Assembly (NCBI GenBank): GCA_026936335.1
Contig: JAPMXV010000042.1
Location: 310,001-374,000, forward strand
Source of the DNA: Mantamonas sphyraenae
Taxonomy: Eukaryota; CRuMs; Mantamonadidae
Reading direction: 5' to 3'
DNA: 64,000 nt
The translations under genes and the position numbers were made by a program. The notes below the pieces were generated by a model. That model had not been told where the DNA came from and did not search any database. It was given only the letters and a program-made list of their open reading frames with translations. Shown here one piece after another: positions 10,471 to 20,353 of this stretch (within the stretch, counting starts at the first letter, position 1; each line of letters starts with the position of its first letter).

Positions 10471-13224
10471 GACGTCCATGAACCACCCACCTCTCAAGGT
10501 GCGCGCGGCCAACTTGCGCCGTCGCACGCATCGAAACCAACAAACTGGTAGAAATGTACAAGACCATTTTCTTGCTCATTGCCCTGTTTGCGGCCAGCGC
10601 CATGGCTCTGCCCGCAGACTACGAGACGAGCGCCGACATGGATGTCCTGTCGGCCGAGGAGGCCCCGGCCACCGCCAGCGAGGAGACTGTCTCCGAGCCC
10701 GAGTCGGCTGAGTTTGCCGAAGCCCCGGAGGAGGCCATGACCGCCGAGGAGACCGAAGAGATGGTCTCTGAGCCCGAGTCGGCCGAGGAGCTCCAGACCG
10801 AGGAGGAGGCTGCTGAGCCTGCCACCGAGGAGGAGGACGCCGACGTTGCTGAGCCCGAGGAGGCCCTTGAGAGCATGTCTGAGGACGTGGAGACCGAGGA
10901 GGCCCCCGAGGAGGAAGAGAGCAGCCTTGAGGAGGTTGCCGAGCCCGAGGAGGAGGAGTTCGCTGCCACCGAGACCGAGGACGTTGCCGAGCCCGAGGAT
11001 GTCGAGGACGACGCCGAGGCCGAGGACGAGGACCTCGAGACCATCGAGGACTGGGACGAGCTGTGCCCGCCTACGCAGGGTAAGTGAAGGAAAGGGATGG
11101 TGTGGCGCAAGAGGGTGCGGGTTGTGGGTGACGGGCGTGTTTGTGGTTCCGGGCGATTTTGTGTGGTCGGAAAAAAACGCGGCCCTCTGGAAGCGGGTTT
11201 TGCGGGCGGTGGAGGGGGAGGAGGGACGGAAGCGACAACACGAGGATGTGCATGTGTGCGGGATTCGTGTATGGAGGCGGATGTGTGTGTACATGGATGA
11301 CGACGCACTGGGAAGTGCGGGGGAAGACGCTGGGGACAAAGAGGCCCCAGAGGCGTTTTTTTCTCCAATCTTCGGCTTTGGCATGCAAGCGTTTCTTAAC
11401 GTCGGGATGCAGAAGGACACATCACACGTGCGCTGACACCTCGAGTTGCACATGTGCACACACACCACAATCACAGAGGAGCTTGAGGATGAGGAAGAGG
11501 CTGCCCTGAAGGCCGGCATTCCCATCGCCGTTTACAAGCGCCTGATTGCCGCTTTCAAGAAGCGCGTGATCCACTACCGCAACTACTCCAAGAACAGGAT
11601 CCAGCATGCGTACAACGTGCACATCAAGCAGCGTCGTGCTCACTGGCTGCGTGTGATCAAGGCTGCTATTGCCCAGCAGCGCAAGCACTCTGGCGCCAAG
11701 GCCCGCGCTCTGCTGGCCAAGCGCATCGCTGCCCAGAAGAAGTACACCACTGCTCTGGGTCGCTACTACGCTGAGCGTGACCACATTGCGCAGACCTTTG
11801 CTCGCAACGTGAGCAAGTGGCGCACGTACTGGGCCAAGAACCTGGCTCGCCGCAACAAGAACATTGCTGTGGCCAACAACAAGTACAACAAGGCTGTGCA
11901 GGCTGCTGCCAAGCAGTACCGCAAGGACCGCAACCGTGGTAACTACAACAACCGTGTGCGTGCTGCTGCCCGCCAGCGCCACGCCGCCCACGTCCGTGCC
12001 AACCAGGCCTGGTCCAACGCCGTGCGCACCTACCGTGCCAACTGGTCCGCCATCCACACCAAGCGCAACAACGCAAACCGCGCCAACGCGCGCCAGTGGA
12101 ACAGCGACCACCACCGTCTCCGCCGCGAGATCAACCACTACCAGAACCTGCTGAACCGCACCAAGCACTACGCCCGCAAGTACGACGGCCAGGAGGAGCA
12201 CGCTCGCCAGCGCTACAAGGACGAGACCATCCACTTTGCCAACAACGTGCGCCACTGGACCCACTGGCGTGAGGCTCATGTGAGCGGCCAGGTGCACCAT
12301 CTGGAGGCTCAGATCGCCCAGCAGCAGCAGCACCAGAAGAACCGTGAGGCCAACGCCCGCCACAACGCACGCGTGAACCGCGTCAACCGTGAGGAGGCCG
12401 CCCGCGCTGCCCGTGGCCGCAAGGCTGACGATCAGTTCATCAAGAAGGCCAAGTTTGAGCACAAGGCTGTGTCGAAGAGCCGCACCGCGTTCTTCCACGC
12501 CGGCAACCTGGCTCACCTGCGCAACCTGCGCCGTCAGTACCAGAACCACCTGCGTCACTACAAGAACGTGTACCGCTCGCACTCGCGCCGTTGGCGCCAC
12601 TGGGAGCACGTGCACGTGCGCGGCCAGCGCCACGCGATCTCGTCGTGGACCCGCTCCATGCACCACACGATCAACCACTACCGTCGTCTGATCAACCAGG
12701 CCCAGTCGCGCATCCGCCACTACCGCCGCTACGCCAAGTCGCAGCTGAACCACTGGCGCCGCTACATGCGCGACCACCTGGCATACTGGCACCGCCGCTA
12801 CTACATCCAGCGTGAGGCCTACGTCCGCCGTGTGCAGCGTGAGATCCACTACCGCCACCACGTTCTGCTGCGCAAGTTCCACTGGCAGTCGAACAAGCAC
12901 CACGCTCTGAAGTACTGCTTCCAGACCCACAAGAACGTGCACAGCAACGCCTACGCCAACTGCGTGCGCAGCTTCGTGCCGCGTTGCCGCCTGGTCAAGA
13001 AGACCTACAAGAAGGGCAACAAGACCCTGACCCGCATGGTGCGCATGTGCTAAGTCTGTCTGTGCAGAGAGTGCTTTTGACACTGTGTCTTGACACATTG
13101 AGCAAGCCAAGTCAGCGGTATTGTCGTGATCGCAAGATCCGTTTCCAAGAAGAGACGAGAATACAGAACCCGACGCTTGCTCGTACATGCTCTCTCCCGA
13201 TTTGCTCCTTTCCCCACAGTGGAC
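10471..13224 (+). repeat. Tandem 2754-bp duplication, unit 2
   Basis: Second copy of the unit at 7705-10458, in the same orientation. Visible differences from unit 1 include C to T at 10514, C to G at 11127, C to A at 11240, about eight exon-2 changes and three in the 3' flank. Its upstream sequence is the 3' flank of unit 1, not the TATA-containing sequence before unit 1. Downstream, identity stops at base 13224, about 38 bp before the next gene's start codon. Confidence 0.95.
10554..13053 (+). CDS. Secreted acidic/basic hendecad-repeat protein, copy B (novel)
   Basis: Second tandem copy, 700 residues, exons 10554-11079 and 11477-13053, same intron and frame. Exon 1, with the signal peptide and acidic region, is identical in protein sequence to copy A. 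Exon 2 differs at three residues: Lys216 to Arg, Gln245 to Lys and Lys547 to Arg, all preserving or raising positive charge. The last change replaces all three bases of one codon (AAG to CGT). The reading frame, splice sites and all five cysteines are intact, so this copy looks functional, not a pseudogene. Its promoter region differs from that of copy A because the duplicated unit does not include the upstream TATA-like element; expression may therefore differ. Confidence 0.93.
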
Positions 13225-13262
13225 ACATTTGCTGGCGCAAGCTCGCCCACAGCAACTACGCC

Positions 13263-13781
13263 ATGTTTTCGCGAGCCGCACAGTCGTTTCCTCACCCTCG
13301 CACGTTGTGGTTTGTGCCACACAGCATCGAACATGGCACTGCAGGTTTGGCGTCCACTGCCGCATCTCGTGGCAGTGAGAAGAAAGTGAAACTTGAAGAC
13401 GTGTTTGATCCTGGCATCAAGCTGCCCCCAGACGAGCTCTTGGAGGCTGCACCTCCTACACATGACGCACAAGGCATTCAGTTGGTCCTCACGGGCGAGG
13501 AAACCAAGCAGGTGGGGCGTGTTGTGCGCGAGAATCCAGACCTTACCGTGAGCGAGTTGGCTGCGCAGTTCAACGTGCGCCCTTCGCACATGCGGCAAGT
13601 TCTGGAGTCGCAATGCTGGGAAACAGGTGCTACGTCCTTTAGTCTGGAGTATTTTCAGACACCCGAGGCCCTGGCGCTCTTGGAGGACGTGGACCAGCCA
13701 CAGATGCAGGAAGAACCCTTTTGGCACACGCCTGTGTGCGAGGTGATTGCACAAGACAGCGACGACACAGCCAAGCAGTAG
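13263..13781 (+). CDS. Small protein with probable mitochondrial targeting sequence, unknown family
   Basis: Single-exon 172-residue protein, ATG at 13263, stop TAG. The N-terminus MFSRAAQSFPHPRTLWFVP is Arg/Ser/Phe-rich without acidic residues, typical of a mitochondrial presequence. The middle contains GEETKQVGRVVRENPDLTVS followed by ELAAQFNVRPSHMRQVLESQ, which resembles a helix-turn-helix-like segment of the kind seen in some mitochondrial ribosomal or regulator proteins. The C-terminus is acidic. I do not recognise the family. Its start lies just 38 bp beyond the second tandem unit, whose end has a strong 3' splice-site look (pyrimidine tract plus CCCCACAG), so a 5' UTR intron is conceivable. 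It is tail-to-tail with the deubiquitinase, stops 53 bp apart. Confidence 0.75.
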   Translation: MFSRAAQSFPHPRTLWFVPHSIEHGTAGLASTAASRGSEKKVKLEDVFDPGIKLPPDELLEAAPPTHDAQGIQLVLTGEETKQVGRVVRENPDLTVSELAAQFNVRPSHMRQVLESQCWETGATSFSLEYFQTPEALALLEDVDQPQMQEEPFWHTPVCEVIAQDSDDTAKQ

Positions 13782-13834
13782 CAGGCAACAACGGAAACAC
13801 GCGTTCATTGTGTGCGGGTGGTGAAGAGGGTCAG

Positions 13835-16800
13835 CTATGCGTCCGCCTGGGGCGTGCCTGGCGCACTGCTTGCGTCTTCGCTGATGCTCCCGTTGAGGGA
13901 CAGCTCCAGCTCGGAGAAGTCCTGTTCACGCAGCGCATGGATGATGTGCGTGAACTTGGATTCAAAGAGACGGCTGAAGAACGCAAAGCGCGAGTAGAGA
14001 TCAGGCCCTGCCAACTTGCAGCCGGTGTCCATCGACTCCAGCGTGTACAGGTCCATCTCGCGCGCCGATGCCTCCTGCCCCACCGCCACTCCGTCTTCGC
14101 GTGCACTCTCGGCCAGCACTTCGCGCAGACCCGGAAACTCTGCATCGTCGATCGGGTCGGCGTGCTCCTTGCCCTTTCCGCCGCCGCCGCCGCTGCTGCT
14201 GCTGCTGCTGCTGCTTCCAGCGGCCTGTGCTTGCTCCTGCTCCAATTCGGCCTCGCTGGGCGTGTACACAAAGCAGTCGGTGGCCAGGTCGAACGAGTGG
14301 CTGAGATCGATGGCTGGTGCAACCATGCGAATCAGCTCGCTCTTGGAATCGAAGCGTGTACCCGGATTTGTCAGCTTCTCCACAATGGTCAGACTCGTCT
14401 CCAACGCCGCTGGTGAAGAGTCGTCATCCGATTGCACCAACTCGCACACTTCGACCAACGTCTGTTGGATGCGCTCCTGCAGACCGCTCATGGCAGACAC
14501 TGTACACGCTGTCACCTGCGTCACCCTCAGCGCAAAGTCCATCAATTGCTCCTGCTGCTCGTACTTGGCTTCCTCGGCCTCGTCGCCCTCCACCTCCATG
14601 GCCTGGCTGAGTTCGTTCGCCAACGCACGCAGCTGTGTGCAGCTGACCAGCAGGATGGTGTGCACCATCCCTGCCACCTGTTCTTTGCGCTGTGCCTGGA
14701 AATAGATGTGGCCGTCGCGATGGAATGCAAGCCATCCCAGGTGCAGGGCATCCATGAGATCCTTCCGTGTGCCCGACAGCGTCAGGCGCAGCGCGTGCAC
14801 AAAGTACTCGCTGGCCTCCAGGAACACCCCAAAGTCTTGCGGATTCGGACGGATGTCGCCCACACTCTGCACCACCTTCAGGAACATTTCACGCTTCTTC
14901 TCAAACGCCTCTGTGACCAGTCGGTACATCTCGTTGCCAAAGTCGTCCTCAAACGCGATGCCAAACTCCTCCTGGTACAGCCGGTTCGTGTGGTACAGCT
15001 TCAGATGGATGTCCTGGCTTGCACCGGCCAGGAAGAAAGCAAAGCTGTGCGAGGGGAGTGTGAGTTGGGGTGGGTGAGGGTCAGCTGGGTTGTGGTGTGA
15101 TCAACAAAACAAACAACAAACAATCGAGGCAAAAACAAGCCACACATGTGGGGACGCGCTGCAACGCACTTCTTGAGGCGCGGGTCATGGAATGCCAGCG
15201 AGCGCTGCACAATGTCCAGCATGTCTGTGGTGCGACGCAGGACACGAGAGACAAACTTGTTGGCCGTGCCTTCCAATTCCTTCCTGCGTTCCTTCTCGTC
15301 CCACTCCTTGCACTCGCTGGCAAGCTGCCTGTTGTCCAGATCCACAAATTCACGGAGAGAGCGAGGCAGGATGGCACGGATGAGGTCTTCCCGTGTGATC
15401 TGCGACTGGCCACGCTCCACGTTCAGCGCTGTGGTGTCCTCGATGGCGCTGTTTGCACGCGATGGCAGCACGACGACGTCACCCAGCGATTCACCTGCAG
15501 ACTCCATCACACGCTCCTCAATCAGCTGCTGCACAAACGCGTCCCGTTTGCTGTCGACGTAGATTGCGCAGTATGCTGAACACTTGCCGTAGCCTCCAAG
15601 CGAGTCGCGCCACACAATCTCCTCCTCGGCCTTGCTCACGTGCTGATCGTTGTACTTCCACCAGCTGTCTGTCTCCGGTTCGTACACGTAGGACCAGTAG
15701 TGGCCTCCAGTGGCCGAGCCGTCGTGGATGAGGATGGAGTGCAGCCTGTACGGATGGTCCGTCATGTCGTTGTACATGCTGTCGATTTCCTCTTGGCACG
15801 CCTTGACCTGGCCAGACAGTCGCTCAATCTGAGCCGCAACGTCGGTGTGGAAGCCCGACAACATGCCCATGACCGCCTCGGCAGCCCCGCTGTCCACGTT
15901 GCCCTTGTCCGCCTGCTGTTTCGTGTACGTCAGCACTCCACGCAGCATGACGTCCAGGCTCACGTTGCCACCGTCAAACTTGGTGAAAAAGTCCAGCTGT
16001 TCCTGCAGCTTGTCGCGACGTTCGCGAAGGACTTTGACCTGTGCACGGCGCTGGGTGACCTCGGTCAGGTTAGAGGTCATGTAGCGATCGACATGCAGGG
16101 TCTTTTTAAAGTTGAACACCTTGTCCATCTTCTCCAGCATCTGCTTGTCCTTGTCGTAGCGCACGCGCTGCATCTGGAACATGAGCACAGAGGGCACACG
16201 GTCGAACGAGGTCGACTTGTGCGCCACGGTCTTGTACTTGCTGGACTCGATTTCATATTCAATCTCCTCGGGTTCCGTGTATGTGTCCAAGCTGGCGTAA
16301 AGGTCGTCGTGATCTTCGATGTCCAGCAGCAGCTCCGCGTACTTTTCCGTGCGCTTGTGCGACTGCCTCGCCCCGTCTTCATCCTCATACTCGATCATGT
16401 CCGCCTGCTGGCCGTAAAACAGGTCGTCCAAGAGCGCTGCTGCAGACTCGCCGTCGTCTGCTGGCTCAGTGCCCTTGGAAGCGGCGTCATCGTCAGAGTC
16501 GTCGTCGTGTGCCGTGCCCGGTCCGGCTTGTCCTCCAGCGACCTCGTGATCTGCTCCTCCCACCAGTGCAGGCTGTCCATCGATGGCCTCGGTGGTTGTG
16601 TCACTTGCGCCGTTGGACGGCTGGCCGTCTTCTTCGTGTGCCTGTGCCTCTTGCTGTTGCCCCTCCTGTAGGACAGTCTGCTGCCGCATGCCGAGTTCGG
16701 CAAAGTCCAGAAACAGGTGGTTGAACTCGCTCACATCCTGTTGGTCGCCAAACTGGTATGGTTTGCCGTCTTCGTTGAGCAGCGATCGGATCACCCGGTC

Positions 16801-17006
16801 CGGCGACAGATACTTGCGATCCGTCATCATCTGGAAGCCAAACAAGCGCTGCAGCTCGTAGATGACTGTGTTTGGGAGGGGGGGGGGGGGGATGAGATGG
16901 TCAGCTGATGATGATGATGGGATTCAGAATGGTGGGGGCAAACCTACAAAGGATGGAAGCGCGCTTGCGACGCTCAGCAAGCTCTTCGGGTGTCTCTTCA
17001 ACTGGA

Positions 17007-17056
<50 letters not shown>

Positions 17057-18405
17057 CCCTGCGGCGGTGCCGCTGACGTCGCTGCCAGGTTTGGCGTTTT
17101 CTTTGTCCTCGGGGTCTGCTGCTGTGCCTTGCGTGTCGGCAGAGGGGGCACCAGCCTGAGCGCCGCCTTCCTGCTGCCCGGCAGCGGAGGAGGTGCCCTG
17201 GTCAGCCCCCTGGTCGGCACCCTGGCTGGGCTTGTTTTGGTCCTTTGACTTTGGCTGCGCCTCCTGGCCTGCTGCAAAGTCCCAGGTCTCTGGCGTGGGT
17301 CGGAAGGACATGACCAGCTGACGGAACTCCGGAATATGGAAGTAGGTTTGCAGCAGCGAGTTGAAGTAGCACGTGTTGCCGATGTTGCGCAAACCGGCAG
17401 GTCTGCAGGCAAGGCCATTTACACAGAGTCAGTGTGGGGGGGGGGGGGGGTGGGTTGGGGGGTGGGGGGTGGGGGGTGTATGTGTGTTTTGGGTTGAAAA
17501 AGGCAAGTGTGTGCTCGATGGCTGTGGGGGTGGCAATTGAGCGGTGTGAACTCACACGCCCTCCTTCCTCTTCCGATCGTACGGGTTTTCCGGTTCCGAT
17601 GGCATGTAGTAGCCAGCCGAACCGGGTCCACTGTCCTGGATGCTTGCCGCAAGGGCCTTTTGCAGGTCGTCCTCCTGTCGATGGATGTCAGTCAGGGCCG
17701 CAGCATGGACGACAAGGCAAGGCTGGGACGTGGCGCGTTTGTTGCGAGCTCATTCTGTGTTCTGGAGGCACCCTACGGCTGTGCCAGTGTCCTGCGGCGA
17801 GTCATGGGCCAACTGTGGCCATGGATTGGCAATGGAGATGCAACCTACAACACCTGAAAAGCCGGGGGGATTGTTCTGGTCCTGCATACTGAGCTCGAGC
17901 GCGCGTTGCATCTGCTGCTCCTCCAGAGAAGGACCTGTGCGGCAGAGAGTGGAGCGGGTGGGGCATACGGTGCAGAGGACACGGAATTTCAATGCAGCAA
18001 CGCAACCGGGAAAGTTAAAAGGACGGCAAAGAGGGCGAGTGAGCGGCTGGACGAGGATGCGTGGAGGGAAACGGCGCGGGGAGGCTTGTGCGGACAAACA
18101 CGCGTACCTGAGCCGCGATTGGCCGGCCCTTGAACAGCACCTGCGCCGGTATCGGTGCCAGTGTTGGTGCCTGAGGCCTGTGTGCCTGTGCTGTTGTCCG
18201 GCGGGTTTGTGGCTGGGCCTCCACCGGGTGCAGGAGTGTCGGAAGCAGGGGCTGGGTGATCAAACAACCAGCCGACAGCCATCTCCACGTTGTTGTTGGT
18301 GTTGCGCAGCGCGGTTTGGGCGCGTCCTCGATCCACACCGGTAATGTCCATCACCGTGCTGATGTTGGCGTCGGAAACGACGGGCACGGCGTCACCAGCA
18401 GCCAT
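13835..18405 (-). CDS. Ubiquitin carboxyl-terminal hydrolase, USP25/USP28 type
   Basis: Deubiquitinating cysteine protease. Six exons: 18405-18108, 17934-17849, 17674-17556, 17402-16948, 16865-15170 and 15044-13835; all phases agree, giving 1287 residues. Order: N-terminal UBA-like domain (VMDITGVDRGRAQTALRNTN), ubiquitin-interacting motifs (EEQQMQRALELSMQDQ, then DLQKALAASIQDS), the family motif NPYDRKR, and the catalytic core with nucleophile Cys179 in LRNIGNTCYFNSL, His708 in GGHYWSYVYE and acidic partner near 726 (WWKYND). This UBA-UIM-catalytic order is that of USP25/28. The C-terminal helical region with HDPRL and PDLYSRFAFF also matches. A (Ser-Thr)n tract and acidic inserts split the catalytic domain. 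All catalytic residues are visible, so it should be active. Confidence 0.93.
17007..17056. repeat. Hexanucleotide GTGCTC repeat within the USP coding exon
   Basis: About eight perfect copies of GTGCTC. Read on the minus strand they encode alternating Ser-Thr in the insert between the catalytic Cys box and the rest of the USP core. A likely length-variable, disordered linker. Confidence 0.9.
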
Positions 18406-18531
18406 CGTCGTCTCGCAAAATCGGTTTGGTGTGGCCACGACGGCGCAAGAGACAAGGTGTTCAGGGTTCAGAAGGGCAAAGGGAGGTGGGGAAGGGATGG
18501 TTGACGTTGACGATGATTGACTCTGAGTGTT

Positions 18532-20178
18532 TCATTGGTCTTTGGCTTGCAGACTGGCGAGGCGCTCGTCCTGGTCGAGCTTGCGTGAGCAATCCTGGTT
18601 TGGATCGCAGCGCAGGCAGAGGAACGAGTCCTGCATCTCGTGGAGGACAATGAGATCGACACTCATGGGCAGGTTCATGATGGAGTACATGCAGCAGCGG
18701 CCGTAGCGGTTCTTGCAACGACGGCAGGTGACGGAGCACTTTGTGATGCAGACGGGCCGTTCGCAGTTGTGACAGGGCACAAGCAGAGGCTCGGCGTCAA
18801 TGCCTTGCGAGGATTCGGTGAGGCCGCGGGAGCACGGTGTGCACTCGGAGATGCCACAGCAGGAGTTGAAGAACGAGCAGCGGTTGCCTTCCCACATGCA
18901 CTGGGTGCAACCCCTGTTGGTGCAGGTCGAGCAGTACCACAGGCGGGGAAAACATTCTTCACAGCCCAGATGGGAGCCAATTTGGCAGAACAGGGCCTTG
19001 TCACTGGGTGGTGTCACGCAATGGATGCACAACGGGAGGAGCGGACACCAGCAATCGTTGTGACAAGCACTCTCAGCCACACGGAAGCAATTGACACACT
19101 TGGTCATGTTGGCAAGATAGTCCACCAGCTCACCCAGCTGTGTCTCTGTGTCCAGCAGCTGTCGCACGTCTGCAGGAGCCGCCAGGGTGTTGTTGTCGTT
19201 TGCGTGACTCCGCCCTGCCTGGGCATACACGCGCTCCACCGTCTGAGACGAGGCATAGTCGTTGGCCAGAAAGTGTCGCACCGCCTGTACACGTTGGAAC
19301 CGAGCCTCAAAGGCTCTCTCCAGGTGGTCGGGGTCGCGGAGGCGGTGCAGGCCCACTGCATACAACGCCTCATTGCTCGCAAACAGCTGCGCAGCCGCCA
19401 GTGCCTTGAGAGAACGCACGTGTCCGTGTGGACGCACATGTGTACTCAGGTACTGCAGCGAAGGCAGAAGGTTGGGGTGCACTGCGTACTCCACCTCGGC
19501 ACCTGTGTTTTCTTCCTGCTGGTACGCCCTTCCATCGTTGCTGTTGCTGTTTGTGTTGCTGCCACCCCCACTGCTGCTCCTTCTCGTGCCATTCTCTGCC
19601 ACGTCTCCCCGACACATGCGCGTCAACAGGCCGGTGGACTGCAAAAAGCTGCGGATTTCCTCTGTGTCGGCCAGGCGACGGTTGCTGAGCGCTTCGCAAA
19701 TGGCGTCTGGGTGCATGGCAGACACACGCACAAGGTCCTGCGATTGCTGCACGTCGAGTTGCAGTCGTACTTGAAAAGGGGTGTTGCGGATGGGCAGCTG
19801 GTCGTCCGAGGCCAGGTCAAACCCCTTGTTTGCGTGTTGGAAGTGAGCGAGTGAGTTGTGCTGCAAGTCGTTGAAGCCCGCTTCAGCCAAGCTCTGTTCC
19901 ATCTGTTCACACAACACATCCAACACAGGCACCAAGCGATGCGCCGTCTGCTCCCGTAGCCTGTTTCTGTACACAAGAGCGTCTTCGCGCTGCACAAGAG
20001 CAAAGGGCCCCGTCTTTCCAGGCTCCAGAGCGAGCGGCCAGCGGCCAAGAGAACCGCTTGACGACGCGGGCACCAACAGCCAATGGCGCATCAGCCACAA
20101 CAGGACCAACACTGCCAGAGGAATGAGCACAGCCCACGCCACCGTCCCGTTTGTCCACCACGGTGGGAGTGTTTCCAT
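18532..20178 (-). CDS. Cysteine-rich single-pass membrane protein, unknown family
   Basis: Intronless 548-residue protein. Residues about 14-35 (AWAVLIPLAVLVLLWLMRHW) form one hydrophobic helix near the N-terminus, read as a signal anchor. The middle has leucine-rich helical sequence and a Ser/Asn/Gly linker. Residues about 380-535 contain very many cysteines in CxxC pairs (KCVNCF, CHNDCWCPLLPLCIHC, CEECFPRLWYCSTCTNRGCTQC, CHNCERPVC, CRRCKNRYGRCC, CLRCDPNQDC), suggesting several zinc-binding modules, possibly treble-clef or RING-like. I do not recognise the arrangement as a named E3 or other family. The start ATG gives METLPPWWTNGTVAWAVL. It lies between the USP and PDH E1-alpha genes on the same strand. 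Confidence 0.82.
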   Translation of the reverse strand: METLPPWWTNGTVAWAVLIPLAVLVLLWLMRHWLLVPASSSGSLGRWPLALEPGKTGPFALVQREDALVYRNRLREQTAHRLVPVLDVLCEQMEQSLAEAGFNDLQHNSLAHFQHANKGFDLASDDQLPIRNTPFQVRLQLDVQQSQDLVRVSAMHPDAICEALSNRRLADTEEIRSFLQSTGLLTRMCRGDVAENGTRRSSSGGGSNTNSNSNDGRAYQQEENTGAEVEYAVHPNLLPSLQYLSTHVRPHGHVRSLKALAAAQLFASNEALYAVGLHRLRDPDHLERAFEARFQRVQAVRHFLANDYASSQTVERVYAQAGRSHANDNNTLAAPADVRQLLDTETQLGELVDYLANMTKCVNCFRVAESACHNDCWCPLLPLCIHCVTPPSDKALFCQIGSHLGCEECFPRLWYCSTCTNRGCTQCMWEGNRCSFFNSCCGISECTPCSRGLTESSQGIDAEPLLVPCHNCERPVCITKCSVTCRRCKNRYGRCCMYSIMNLPMSVDLIVLHEMQDSFLCLRCDPNQDCSRKLDQDERLASLQAKDQ

Positions 20179-20253
20179 GCAGCAATGCGAACGTTTGTGT
20201 TGGCAGATGAGGCGGATCTATTTCTCTGGTCTCTGCACCAGGTGGGGGGTGCT

Positions 20254-20275
20254 TGTGTGTGTGTGTGTGTGTGTT
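20254..20275. repeat. GT dinucleotide microsatellite
   Basis: An almost pure GT run between the membrane-protein start and the PDH E1-alpha stop. Similar GT/CA runs occur near 4135, 25074, 30716, 40309, 43575 and 48605, mostly in introns and gene flanks. Confidence 0.85.
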
Positions 20276-20353
20276 TGTCTGTGTGTGTGCACGCCAAGCA
20301 AGGCTGATGATGCGTATGGGGTGACTTGAACCAGTGGACACTCCGACAGCCGA

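Noticed and set aside
8656-10527. Long minus-strand open frame (about 620 codons) opposite repeat gene A, and its counterpart at 11422-13365
   Set aside because: Val/Leu/Ala-rich with no family features. It arises because the sense gene uses C/G-ending codons for Arg, His, Asn and Tyr, whose complement lacks stops.
10554-13053. Copy B as a pseudogene
   Set aside because: Frame, splice sites, signal peptide and cysteines are intact and only three conservative residue changes are seen.
7705-13224. Transposon or LTR interpretation of the tandem repeat
   Set aside because: No inverted termini, transposase, integrase or reverse transcriptase; the unit carries an ordinary intron-containing gene.
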